Below are positions 50,370 to 63,587 of a DNA stretch of 64,000 nt, one piece after another. A program made the position numbers and the translations under genes. The notes beneath the pieces are model-generated. The model did no database searches, was not told the DNA's origin, and saw nothing but the letters and a program-made list of their open reading frames with translations. The stretch lies in assembly GCF_051014685.1 (NCBI RefSeq), contig NW_027478895.1:62001-126000 (forward strand), written 5' to 3'. Position 1 is the first letter of the stretch, and every line of letters starts with the position of its first letter. This DNA is from Ptiloglossa arizonensis. Taxonomy: Eukaryota > Arthropoda > Insecta > Hymenoptera > Colletidae.

Positions 50370-53300
50370 TGGGCGAGTTTCTACTTTCAGATGCAATAGG
50401 AATTTTTGGGTTAGGTCAATCCGTTCGCGAGATATGGGACTTTGAAGCCAAGAAATGGTTGAGAAGGCAAAAAATTTTTCGCAATTCTGCTGCTCCAAAC
50501 GCTTAACCAGAATGGCCTAGGGAAAAAATACACATACCATTGTAATCGGGCGAGTTTCTACTTTCAGATGCAATAGGAATTTTTGGGTGACGTCAATCCG
50601 TTCGCGAGATATGGGAGTTTGAAGCCAAGAAATGGTTGAGAAGGCAAAAAATTTTTCGCAATTCTGCTGCTTCAAACGCTTAACCAGAATGGCCTAGGGA
50701 AAAAATACACATACCGTTATAATCGGGCGAGTTTCTACTTTCAGATGCAATAGGAATTTTTGGGTGACGTCAATCCGTTCGCGAGATTTGGGAGTTTGAA
50801 GCTAAGAAATGGTTGAGAAGGCAAAAAATTTTTCGCAATTCTGCTGCTTCAAACGCTTAACCAGAATGGCCTAGGGAAAAAATACACATACCGTTGTAAT
50901 CGGGCGAGTTTCTACTTTCAGATGCTATAGGAATTTTTGGGTTATGTCAATCCGTTCGCGAGATATAGGAGTTTGAAGCCAAGAAATGGTAGAGAAGGCA
51001 AAAAATTTTTCGCAATTCTGCTGCTCCAAACGCTTAACCAGAATGGCCTAGGGAAAAAATACACATACCGTTGTAATCGGGCGAGTTTCTACTTTCAGAT
51101 GCAACAGGAATCTTTGGGTTACGTCAATCCATTCGCGAGATATGGGAGTTTGAAGCTAAGAAATGGTTGAGAAGACAACAAATTTTTCGCACTTCTGCTG
51201 CTCCAAACGCTTAACCAGAATGGCCTAGGGAAAAAATACACATACCGTTGTAATCGGGCGAGTTTCTACTTTCAGATGCAACAGGAATCTTTGGGTTACG
51301 TCAATCGGTTCGCGAGATATGGGAGTTTGAAGCTAAGAAATGGTTGAGAAGACATCAAATTTTTCGCACTTCTGCTGCTCCAAACGCTTAACCAGAATGG
51401 CCTAGGGAAAAAATAGAAATACCGATGTAATCGGGCGAGTTTCTACTTTCAGATGCAATAGGAATTTTTTGGGTTAGGTCAACCCGTTCGCGAGATATGG
51501 GAGTTTGAAGACAAGAAATGGTTGAGAAGGCAAAAAATTTTTCGCAATTCTGCTGCTCCAAACGCTTATCCAGAACGGCCTATGGAAAAAATACACATAC
51601 CGTTGTAATCGGGCGAGTTTCTACTTTGAGATGCAACAGGAATTTTTGGGTTACGTCAATCCATTCGCGAGATATGGGAGTTTGAAGCTAAGAAATGGTT
51701 GAGAAGACAACAAATTTTTCGCACTTCTGCTGCTCCAAACGCTTAACCAGAATGGCCTAGGGAAAAAATACACATACCGTTGTAATCGGGCGAGTTTCTA
51801 CTTTCAGATGCAATAGGAATTTTTGGGTTAGGTCAATCCGTTCGCGAGATATGGGAGTTTGAAGCCAAGAAACGGTTGAGAAGGCAAAAAATTTTTCGCA
51901 ATTCTGCTGCTTCAAACGCTTAACCAGAATGGCCTAGGGAAAAAATACACATACCGTTGTAATCGGGCGAGTTTCTACTTTCAGATGCAATAGGAATTTT
52001 TGGGTTAGTTCAATCCGTTCGCGAGATATGGGAGTTTGAAGACAAGAAATCGTTGAGAAGGCAAAAAATTTTTCGCAATTCTGCTGCTCCGAACGCTCAA
52101 CCAGAATGGCCTAGGGAAAAAATACACATACCGTTGTAATCGGGCGAGTTTCTACTTTCACATGCAACAGGAACTTTTGGGTTAGGTCAATCCGTTCGCG
52201 AGATATGGGAGTTTGAAGCCAAGAAATGCTTGAGAAGGCAAAGAATTTTTCGCACTTCTGCTGCTCCAAACGCTTAACCAGAATGGCCTAGGGAAAAAAT
52301 ACACATACCGTTGTAATCGGGCGAGTTTCTACTTTCAGATGCTATAGGAATTTTTGGGTTAGGTCAATCCGTTCGCGAGATATAGGAGTTTGAAGCCAAG
52401 AAATGGTAGAGAAGGCAAAAAATTTTTCGCAATTCTGCTGCTCCAAACGCTTAACCAGAATGGCCTAGGGAAAAAATACACATACCGTTGTAATCGGGCG
52501 AGTTTCTACTTTCAGATGCAACAGGAATCTTTGGGTTACGTCAATCCGTTCGCGAGATATGGGAGTTTGAAGCTAAGAAATGGTTGAGAAGACAACAAAT
52601 TTTTCGCAATTCTTCTGCTCCAAACGCTTAACCAGAATGGCCTAGGGAAAAAATACACATACCGTTGTAATCGGGCGAGTTTCTACTTTCAGATGCAACA
52701 GGAATCTTTGGGTTACGTCAATCCGTTCGCGAGATATGGGAGTTTGAAGCTAAGAAATGGTTGAGAAGACATCAAATTTTTCGCAATTCTGCTGCTCCAA
52801 ACGCTTAACCAGAATGGCCTAGCGAAAAAATAGAAATACCGATGTAATCGGGCGAGTTTCTACTTTCAGATGCAATAGGAATTTTTTGGGTTAGGTCAAT
52901 CCGTTCGCGAGATATGGGAGTTTGAAGACAAGAAATGGTTGAGAAGGCAAAAAATTTTTCGCAATTCTGCTGCTCCAAACGCTTATCCAGAACGGCCTAT
53001 GGAAAAAATACACATACCGTTGTAATCGGGCGAGTTTCTACTATGAGATGCAACAGGAATTTTTGGGTTACGTCAATCCATTCGCGAGATATGGGAGTTT
53101 GAAGCTAAGAAATGGTTGAGAAGACAACAAATTTTTCGCACTTCTGCTGCTCCAAACGCTTAACCAGAATGGCCTAGGGAAAAAATACACATACCGTTGT
53201 AATCGGGCGAGTTTCTACTTTCAGATGCCATAGGAATTTTTGGGTTAGGTCAATCCGTTCGCGAGATATGGGAGTTTGAAGCCAAGAAATGGTTGAGAAG

Positions 53301-54850
53301 GCAAGAAATTTTTCGCAATTCTGCTGCTCCAAACGCTTAACCAGAATGGCCTAGGGAAAAAATACACATACCGCTGTAATCGGGCGAGTTTCTACTTTCA
53401 GATGCAATAGGAATTTTTGGGTTAGGTCAATCCGTTCGCGAGATATGGGACTTTGAAGCCAAGAAATGGTTGAGAAGGCAAAAAATTTTTCGCTATTCTG
53501 CTGCTCCAAACGCTTAACCAGAATGGCCTAGGGAAAAAATAGAAATAACGTTGTAATCGGGCGAGTTTCTACATTCAGATGCAATAGGAATTTTTTGGGT
53601 TAGGTCAATCCGTTCGCGAGATATGGGAGTTTGAAGACAAGAAATCGTTGAGAAGGCAAAAAATTTTTCGCAATTCTGCTGCTCCAAACGCTTAACCAGA
53701 ATGGCCTAGGGAAAAAATACACATACCGTTGTAATGGGGCGAGTTTCTACTTTCAGATGCAATAGGAATTTTTGGGTTAGGTCAATCCGTTCGCGAGATA
53801 TGGGAGTTTGAAGACAAGAAATCGTTGAGAAGGCAAACAATTTTTCGCAATTCCGCTGCTCCAAACGCTTAACCAGAATGGCCTAGGGAAAAAATACACA
53901 TACCGTTGTAATCGGGCGAGTTTCTACTTTCAGATGCAACAGGAATTTTTGGGTGACGTCAATCCGTTCGCGAGATTTGGGAGTTTGAAGCTAAGAAATG
54001 GTTGAGAAGGCAAAAAATTTTTCGCAATTCTGCTGCTTCAGACGCTTAACCAGAATGGCCTAGGGAAAAAATACACATACCGTTGTAATCGGGCGAGTTT
54101 CTACTTTCAGATGCAATAGGAATTTTTGGGTTAGGTCAATCCGTTCGCGAGATATGGGAGTTTGAAGACAAGAAATCGTTGAGAAGGCAAAAAATTTTTC
54201 GCAATTCTGCTGCTCCAAACGCTTAACCAGAATGGCCTAGGGAAAAAATACACATACCGCTGTAATCGGGCGGGTTTCTACTTTCAGATGCAATAGGAAT
54301 TTTTGGGTTAGGTCAATCCGTTCGCGAGATATGGGACTTTGAAGCCAAGAAATGGTTGAGAAGGCAAAAAATTTTTCGCTATTCTGCTGCTCCAAACGCT
54401 TAACCAGAATGGCCTAGGGAATAAACAGAAATACCGTTGTAATCGGGCGAGTTTCTACTTTGAGATGCAACAGGAATTTTTGGGTTACGTCAATCCATTC
54501 GCGAGATATGGGAGTTTGAAGCTAAGAAATGGTTGAGAAGACAACAAATTTTTCGCACTTCTGCTGCTCCAAACGCTTAACCAGAATGGCCTAGGGAGAA
54601 AATACACATACCGTTGTAATCGGGTGAGTTTCGACTTTCAGATTGCCATAGGAATTTTTGGGTTAGGTCAATCCGTTCGCGAGATATGGGAGTTTGAAGC
54701 CAAGAAATGGTAGAGAAGGCAAAAAATTTTTCACAATTCTGCTGCTCCAAACGCTTAACCAGAATGGCCTAGGAAAAAATACACATAACGTTGTAATTGG
54801 GCGAGTTTCTACTTTCAGATGCAATAGGAATTTTTGGGTTAGGTCAATCC
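50370..54850. repeat. E3: partial third copy of the 33-monomer unit plus bridge
   Basis: About 50370-51475 matches E2 from about 46296 at offset 4074 (23 monomers plus 3 bp). Two extra monomers of the cttatccagaacgg / gagatgcaac type then occupy about 51480-51830. From there to about 54850 the match is at offset 4428 (25 monomers plus 3 bp) and runs through the bridge. One partial copy with a single two-monomer indel explains both offsets. A 1-bp insertion (gattgccatagg, about 54644) and a 1-bp deletion (cctaggaaaaaa, about 54770) distinguish this copy. Confidence 0.8.
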
Positions 54851-56000
54851 GTTCGCGAGATATGGGAGTTTGAAGCCAAGAAATGGTTGAGAAGGCAAAA
54901 AGTTTTTCGCAATTCAGCTGCTTCAAACGCTTAACCAGAATGGCCTAGGGAAAAAATACACATACCGTTGTAATCGGGCGAGTTTCTACTTTCAGATGCA
55001 ACAGGAATTTTTGGGTGACGTCAATCCGTTCGCGAGATTTGGGAGTTTGAAGCTAAGAAATGGTTGAGAAGGCAAAAAATTTTTCGCAATTCTGCTGCTT
55101 CAAACGCTTAACCAGAATGGCCTAGGGAAAAAATACACATACCGTTGTAATCGGGCGAGTTTCTACTTTCAGATGCAATAGGAATTTTGGGTTAGGTCAA
55201 TCCGTTCGCGAGATATGGGAGTTTGAAGACAAGAAATCGTTGAGAAGGCAAAAAATTTTTCGCAATTCTGCTGCTCCAAACGCTTAACCAGAATGGCCTA
55301 GGGAAAAAATACACATACCGCTGTAATCGGGCGGGTTTCTACTTTCAGATGCAATAGGAATTTTTGGGTTAGGTCAATCCGTTCGCGAGATATGGGACTT
55401 TGAAGCCAAGAAATGGTTGAGAAGGCCAAAAATTTTTCGCTATTCTGCTGCTCCAAACGCTTAACCAGAATGGCCTAGGGAATAAACAGAAATACCGTTG
55501 TAATCGGGCGAGTTTCTACTTTGAGATGCAACAGGAATTTTTGGGTTACGTCAATCCATTCGCGAGATATGGGAGTTTGAAGCTAAGAAATGGTTGAGAA
55601 GACAACAAATTTTCGCAATTCAGCTGCTTCAAACGCTTAACCAGAATGGCCTAGGGAAAAAATACACATACCGTTGTAATCGGGCGAGTTTCTACTTTCA
55701 GATGCAACAGGAATTTTTGGGTGACGTCAATCCGTTCGCGAGATTTGGGGGTTTGAAGCTAAGAAATGGTTGAGAAGGCAAGAAATTTTTCGCAATTCTG
55801 CTGCTTCAAACGCTTAACCAGAATGGCCTAGGGAAAAAATACACATACCGTTGTAATCGGGCGAGTTTCTACTTTCAGATGCAATAGGAATTTTTGGGTT
55901 AGGTCAATCCGTTCGCGAGATATGGGAGTTTGAAGACAAGAAATCGTTGAGAAGGCAAAAAATTTTTCGCAATTCTGCTGCTCCAAACGCTTAACCAGAA
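53870..56000. repeat. Overlapping 6- and 4-monomer duplications across the E3/F junction
   Basis: About 53870-54540 recurs at 54930-55600 with offset 1061-1062 (gaataaacag at 54419 and 55480; TGACGTCA at 53954 and 55016). About 54910-55300 recurs at 55616-56000 with offset 706 (attcagctg at 54912 and 55618; TGACGTCA at 55016 and 55722). The segment has more small indels than usual: a 2-bp loss at about 55182 and a 1-bp loss at about 55610. Confidence 0.75.
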
Positions 56001-56744
56001 TGGCTTAGGGAAAAAATACACATACCGTTGTAATCGAGCGAGTTTCTACTTTCAGATGCAATAGGAATTTTTGGGTTAGGTCAATCCGTTCGCGAGATAT
56101 GGGAGTTTGAAGCCAAGAAATGGTTGAGAAGGCAAAAAATTTTTCGCAATTCTGCTGCTTCAAACGCTTAACCAGAATGGCCTAGGGAAAAAATACACAT
56201 ACCGTTGTAATCGGGCGAGTTTCTACTTTCAGATGCAATAGGAATTTTTGGGTTAGGTCAATCCGTTCGCGAAATATGGGAGTTTGAAGACAAGAAATCG
56301 TTGAGAAGGCAAAAAATTTTTCGCAATTCTACTGCTCCGAACGCTTAACCAGAATGGCCTAGGGAAAAAATACACATACCGTTGTAATCGGGCGAGATTC
56401 TACTTTCACATGCAACAGGAACTTTTGGGTTAGGTCAATCCGTTCGCGAGATATGGGAGTTTGAAGCTAAGAAATTGTTGAGAAGACAACAAATTTTTCG
56501 CACTTCTGCTGTTCCAAACGCTTAACCAGAATGGCCTACGGAAAAAATACACATACTGTTGTAATCGGGCGAGTTTCTACTTTCAGATGCAATAGGAATT
56601 TTTGGGTTAGGTCAATCCGTTCGCGAGATATGGGAGTTTGAAGCCAAGAAATGGTAGAGAAGGCAAAAAATTTTTCACAATTCTGCTGCTCCAAACGCTT
56701 AACCAGAATGGCCTAGGGAAAAAATACACATACCGTTGTAATCG

Positions 56745-59700
56745 GGCGAGTTTCTACTTTCAGATGCAACAGGAAATTTTGGGTTACGTCAATCCGTTCG
56801 CGAGATATGGGAGTTTGAAGCTAAGAAATGGTTGAGAAGACAACAAATTTTTCGCACTTCTGCTGCTCCAAACGCTTAACCAGAATGGCCAAGGGAAAAA
56901 ATACACATACCGTTGTAATCGGGTGAGTTTCTACTTTCAGATGCCATAGGAATTTTTGGGTTAGGTCAATCCGTCCGCGAGATATGGGAGTTTGAAGCCA
57001 AGAAATGGTTGAGAAGGCGAGAAATTTTTCACAATTCTGCTGCTCCAAACGCTTAACCAGAATGGCCTAGGGAAAAAATACACATACCGCTGTAATCGGG
57101 CGAGTTTCTACTTTCAGATGCAATAGGAATTTTTGGGTTAGGTCAATCCGTTCGCGAGATATGGGACTTTGAAGCCAAGAAATGGTTGAGAAGGCAAAAA
57201 ATTTTAGGCTATTCTGCTGCTCCAAACGCTTAACCAGAATGGCCTAGGGAAAAAATACACATACCGTTGTAATCGGGCGAGTTTCTACTTTCAGATGCAA
57301 CAGGAATTTTTGGGTGACGTCAATCCGTTCGCGAGATATGGGAGTTTGAAGACAAGAAATCGTTGAGAAGGCAAAAAATTTTTCGCAATTCTGCTGCTAC
57401 AACGCTTAACCAGAACGGCCTATGGAAAAAATACACATACCGTTGTAATCGGGCGAGTTTCTACTTTGAGATGCAACAGGAATTTTTGGGTTACGTCAAT
57501 CCATTCGCGAGATATGGGAGTTTGAAGCTAAGAAATGGTTGAGAAGACAACAAATTTTTCGCACTTCTGCTGCTTCAAACGCTTAACCAGAATGGCCTAG
57601 GGAAAAAATACACATACCGTTGTAAACGGGCGAGTTTCTACTTTCAGATGCAATAGGAATTTTTGGGTTAGGTCAATCCGTTCGCGAGATATGGGAGTTT
57701 GAAGCCAAGAAATGGTTGAGAAGGCAAAAAATTTTTCGCAATTCTGCTGCTTCAAACGCTTAACCAGAATGGCCTAGGGAAAAAATACACATACCGTTGT
57801 AATCGGGCGAGTTTCTACTTTCAGATGCAATAGGAATTTTTGGGTTAGGTCAATCCGTTCGCGAGATATGGGAGTTTGAAGACAAGAAATCGTTGAGAAG
57901 GCAAAAAATTTTTCGCAATTCTACTGCTCCGAACGCTTAACCAGAATGGCCTAGGGAAAAAATACACATACCGTTGTAATCGGGCGAGATTCTACTTTCA
58001 CATGCAACAGGAACTTTTGGGTTAGGTCAATCCGTTCGCGAGATATGGGAGTTTGAAGCTAAGAAATTGTTGAGAAGACAACAAATTTTTCGCACTTCTG
58101 CTGCTCCAAACGCTTAACCAGAATGGCCTACGGAAAAAATACACATACCGTTGTAAACGGGCGAGTTTCTACTTTCAGATGCAATAGGAATTTTTGGGTT
58201 AGGTCAATCCGTTCGCGAGATATGGGAGTTTGAAGCCAAGAAATGGTTGAGAAGGCAAAAATTTTTTCGCAATTCTGCTGCTTCAAACGCTTAACCAGAA
58301 TGGCCTAGGGAAAAAATACACATACCGTTGTAATCGGGCGAGTTTCTACTTTCAGATGCAATAGGAATTTTTGGGTTAGGTCAATCCGTTCGCGAGATAT
58401 GGGAGTTTGAAGACAAGAAATCGTTGAGAAGGCAAAAAATTTTTCGCAATTCTACTGCTCCGAACGCTTAACCAGAATGGCCTAGGGAAAAAATACACAT
58501 ACCGTTGTAATCGGGCGAGATTCTACTTTCACATGCAACAGGAACTTTTGGGTTAGGTCAATCCGTTTGCGAGATATGGGAGTTTGAAGCTAAGAAATTG
58601 TTGAGAAGACAACAAATTTTTCGCACTTCTGCTGCTCCAAACGCTTAACCAGAATGGCCTACGGAAAAAATACACATACTGTTGTAATCGGGCGAGTTTC
58701 TACTTTCAGATGCAATAGGAATTTTTGGGTTAGGTTAATCCGTTCGCGAGATATGGGAGTTTGAAGCCAAGAAATGGTAGAGAAGGCAAAAAATTTTTCA
58801 CAATTCTGCTGCTCCAAACGCTTAACCAGAATGGCCTAGGGAAAAAATACACATACCGTTGTAATCGGGCGAGTTTCTACTTTCAGATGCAACAGGAAAT
58901 TTTGGGTTACGTCAATCCGTTCGCGAGATATGGGAGTTTGAAGCTAAGAAATGGTTGAGAAGACAACAAATTTTTCGCACTTCTGCTGCTCCAAACGCTT
59001 AACCAGAATTGCCAAGGGAAAAAATACACATACCGTTGTAATCGGGTGAGTTTCTACTTTCAGATGCCATAGGAATTTTTGGGTTAGGTCAATCCGTTCG
59101 CGAAAATTTGGGAGTTTGAAGCCAAGAAATGGTTGAGAAGGCGAGAAATTTTTCACAATTCTGCTGCTCCAAACGCTTAACAAGAATGGCCTAGGGAAAA
59201 AATACACACACCGCTGTAATCGGGCGAGTTTCTACTTTCAGATGCAATAGGAATTTTTGGGTTAGGTCAATCCGTTCGCGAGATATGGGACTTTGAAGCC
59301 AAGAAATGGTTGAGAAGGCAAAAAATTTTTCGCTATTCTGCTGCTCCAAACGCTTAACCAGAATGGCCTAGGGAAAAAATAGAAATACCGTTGTAATCGG
59401 GCGAGTTTCTACTTTCAGATGCAATAGGAATTTTTTGGGTTAGGTCAATCCGTTCGCGAGATATGGGAGTTTGAAGCCAAGAAATGGTTGAGATGGCAAG
59501 AAATTTTTCGCAATTCTGCTGCTCCAAACGCTTAACCAGAATGGCCTAGGGAAAAAATACACATACCCTTGTAATGGGGCGAGTTTCTACTTTGAGATGC
59601 AATAGGAATTTTTGGGTTACGTCAATCCATTCGCGAGGTATGGGAGTTTGAAGCTAAGAAATGGTTGAGAAGACAACAAATTTTTCGCACTTCTGCTGCT

Positions 59701-61859
59701 CCAAACGCTTAACCAGAATGGCCTAGGGAGAAAATACACATACCGTTGTAATCGGGTGAGTTTCGAATTTCAGATGCCATAGGAATTTTTGGGTTAGGTC
59801 AATCCGTTCGCGAGATATGGGAGTTTGATGCTAAGAAATGGTTGAGAAGACAACAAATTTTTCGCACTTCTGCTGCTCCAAACGCTTAACCAGAATGGCC
59901 AAGGGAAAAAATACACATACCGTTGTAATCGGGTGAGTTTCTACTTTCAGATGCCATAGGAATTTTCGGGTTAGGTCAATCCGTTCGCGAGATATGGGAG
60001 TTTGAAGCCAAGAAATGGTTGAGAAGGCGAGAAATTTTTCACAATTCTGCTACTCCAAACGCTTAACCAGAATGGCCTAGGGAAAAAATACACATACCGC
60101 TGTAATCGGGTGAGTTTCTACTTTCAGATGCAATAGGAATTTTTTGGGTTAGGTCAATCCGTTCGCGAGATATGGGAGTTTGAAGACAAGAAATGGTTGA
60201 GAAGGCAAGAAATTTTTCGCAATTCTGCTGCTCCAAACGCTTAACCAAAATGGCCTAGGGAAAAAATACACATACCGTTGTAATGGGGCGAGTTTCTACT
60301 TTCAGATGCAATAGGAATTTTTGGGTTAGGTCAATCCGTTCGCGAGATATGGGAGTTTGAAGACAAGAAATGGTTGAGAAGGCAAGAAATTTTTCGCAAT
60401 TCTGCTGCTCCAAACGCTTAACCAGAATGCCCTAGGGAAAAAATACACATACCGTTGTAATGGGGCGAGTTTCTACTTTCAGATGCAACAGGAAATTTTG
60501 GGTTACGTCAATCCGTTCGCGAGATATGGGAGTTTGAAGCTAAGAAATGGTTGAGAAGACAACAAATTTTTCGCACTTCTGCTGCTCCAAACGCTTAACC
60601 AGAATGGCCAAGGGAAAAAATACACATACCGTTGTAATCGGGTGAGTTTCTACTTTCAGATGCCATAGGAATTTTTGGGTTAGGTCAATCCGTCCGCGAG
60701 ATATGGGAGTTTGAAGCCAAGAAATGGTTGAGAAGGCGAGAAATTTTTCACAATTCTGCTGCTCCAAACGCTTAACCAGAATGGCCTAGGGAAAAAATAC
60801 ACATACCGCTGTAATCGGGCGAGTTTCTACTTTCAGATGCAATAGGAATTTTTGGGTTAGGTCAATCCGTTCGCGAGATATGGGACTTTGAAGCCAAGAA
60901 ATGGTTGAGAAGGCAAAAAATTTTAGGCTATTCTGCTGCTCCAAACGCTTAACCAGAATGGCCTAGGGAAAAAATACACATACCGTTGTAATCGGGCGAG
61001 TTTCTACTTTCAGATGCAACAGGAATTTTTGGGTGACGTCAATCCGTTCGCGAGATATGGGAGTTTGAAGACAAGAAATCGTTGAGAAGGCAAAAAATTT
61101 TTCGCAATTCTGCTGCTACACCGCTTAACCAGAACGGCCTATGGAAAAAATACACATACCGTTGTAATCGGGCGAGTTTCTACTTTGAGATGCAACAGGA
61201 ATTTTTGGGTTACGTCAATCCATTCGCGAGATATGGGAGTTTGAAGCTAAGAAATGGCTGAGAAGACAACAAATTTTTCGCACTTCTGCTGCTTCAAACG
61301 CTTAACCAGAATGGCCTAGGGAAAAAATACACATACCGTTGTAAACGGGCGAGTTTCTACTTTCAGATGCAATAGGAATTTTTGGGTTAGGTCAATCCGT
61401 TCGCGAGATATGGGAGTTTGAAGCCAAGAAATGGTTGAGAAGGCAAAAAATTTTTCGCAATTCTGCTGCTTCAAACGCTTAACCAGAATGGCCTAGGGAA
61501 AAAATACACATACCGTTGTAATCGGGCGAGTTTCTACTTTCAGATGCAATAGGAATTTTTGGGTTAGGTCAATCCGTTCGCGAGATATGGGAGTTTGAAG
61601 ACAAGAAATCGTTGAGAAGGCAAAAAATTTTTCGCAATTCTACTGCTCCGAACGCTTAACCAGAATGGCCTAGGGAAAAAATACACATACCGTTGTAATC
61701 GGGCGAGATTCTACTTTCACATGCAACAGGAACTTTTGGGTTAGGTCAATCCGTTCGCGAGATATGGGAGTTTGAAGCGAAGAAATTGTTGAGAAGACAA
61801 CAAATTTTTCGCACTTCTGCTGCTCCAAACGCTTAACCAGAATGGCCTACGGAAAAAAT
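56745..61859. repeat. 21-monomer duplication, offset 3719 bp
   Basis: About 56745-58140 recurs at about 60464-61859. The best paired markers are the unusual attttaggctattc (57201 and 60920) and gctgctaca (57393 and 61112), plus TGACGTCA at 57315 and 61034. The sequence between the copies (58140-60464) is itself related to this material by a 12-monomer offset (2123 bp) and a 3-monomer offset (531 bp; tactgctccg at 57922 and 58453). Confidence 0.8.
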
Positions 61860-63587
61860 ACACATACTGTTGTAATCGGGCGAGTTTCTACTTTCAGATG
61901 CAATAGGAATTTTTGGGTTAGGTCAATCCGTTCGCGAGATATGGGAGTTTGAAGCCAAGAAATGGTAGAGAAGGCAAAAAATTTTTCACAATTCTGCTGC
62001 TCCAAACGCTTAACCAGAATGGCCTAGGGAAAAATACACATACCGTTGTAATCGGGCGAGTTTCTGCTTTCAGATGCAACAGGAAATTTTGGGTTACGTC
62101 AATCCGTTCGCGAGATATGGGAGTTTGAAGCTAAGAAATGGTTGAGAAGACAACAAATTTTTCGCACTTCTGCTGCTCCAAACGCTTAACCAGAATGGCC
62201 TAGGGAGAAAATACACATACCGTTGTAATCGGGAGAGTTTCGACTTTCAGATGCCATAGGAATTTTTGGGTTAGGTCAATCCGTTCGCGAGATATGGGAG
62301 TTTGAAGCCAAGAAATGGTTGAGAAGGCAAGAAATTTTTCGCAATTCTGCTGCTCCAAACGCTTAACCAGAATGGCCTAGGGAAAAAATACACATACCGC
62401 TGTAATCGGGCGAGTTTCTACTTTCAGATGCAATAGGAATTTTTGGGTTAGGTCAATCCGTTCGCGAGATATGGGACTTTGAAGCCAAGAAATGGTTGAG
62501 AAGGCAAAAAATTTTTCGCTATTCTGCTGCTCCAAACGCTTAACCAGAATGGTCTAGGGAAAAAATAGAAATAACGTTGTAATCGGGCGAGTTTCTACAT
62601 TCAGATGCAATAGGAATTTTTTGGGTTAGGTCAATCCGTTCGCGAGATATGGGAGTTTGAAGACAAGAAATCGTTGAGAAGGCAAAAAATTTTTCGCAAT
62701 TCTGCTGCTACACCACTTAACCAGAACGGCCTATGGAAAAAATACACATACCGTTGTAATCGGGCGAGTTTCTACTTTGAGATGCAACAGGAATTTTTGG
62801 GTTACGTCAATCCATTCGCGAGATATGGGAGTTTGAAGCTAAGAAATGGCTGAGAAGACAACAAATTTTTCGCACTTCTGCTGCTTCAAACGCTTAACCA
62901 GAATGGCCTAGGGAAAAAATACACATACCGTTGTAAATGGGCGAGTTTCTACTTTCAGATGCAATAGGAATTTTTGGGTTAGGTCAATCCGTTCGCGAGA
63001 TATGGGAGTTTGAAGCCAAGAAATGGTTGAGAAGGCAAAAAATTTTTCGCAATTCTGCTGCTTCAAACGCTTAACCAGAAAGGCCTAGGGAAAAAATACA
63101 CATACCGTTGTTATCGGGCGAGTTTCTACTTTCAGATGCAATAGGAATTTTTGGGTTAGGTCAATCCGTTCGCGAGATATGGGAGTTTGAAGACAAGAAA
63201 TCGTTGAGAAGGCAAAAAATTTTTCGCAATTCTACTGCTCCGAACGCTTAACCAGAATGGCCTAGGGAAAAAATACACATACCGTTGTAATCGGGCGAGA
63301 TTCTACTTTCACATGCAACAGGAACTTTTGGGTTAGGTCAATCCGTTCGCGAGATATGGGAGTTTGAAGCGAAGAAATTGTTGAGAAGACAACAAATTTT
63401 TCGCACTTCTGCTGCTCCAAACGCTTAACCAGAATGGCCTACGGAAAAAATACACATACTGTTGTAATCGGGCGAGTTTCTACTTTCAGATGCAATAGGA
63501 ATTTTTGGGTTAGGTCAATCCGTTCGCGAGATATGGGAGTTTGAAGCCAAGAAATGGTAGAGAAGGCAAAAAATTTTTCACAATTCT
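61045..63587. repeat. 9-monomer duplication, offset 1592 bp
   Basis: About 61045-61995 recurs at about 62637-63587. Markers are ctgctgctacacc (61110, 62702), aaatggctgagaag, gttgtaaacggg versus gttgtaaatggg, and gaagcgaag (61774, 63366). Beyond 63590 the match resumes at 10 monomers (1770 bp): the shortened run gggaaaaatac at 62027 and 63797. One monomer was therefore gained on the way. Confidence 0.8.

Noticed and set aside
57201..57212. Bacterial-type promoter or terminator-like A/T-rich words
   Set aside because: The sequence is plainly eukaryotic satellite; isolated A/T-rich words repeat with every monomer and have no gene to serve.
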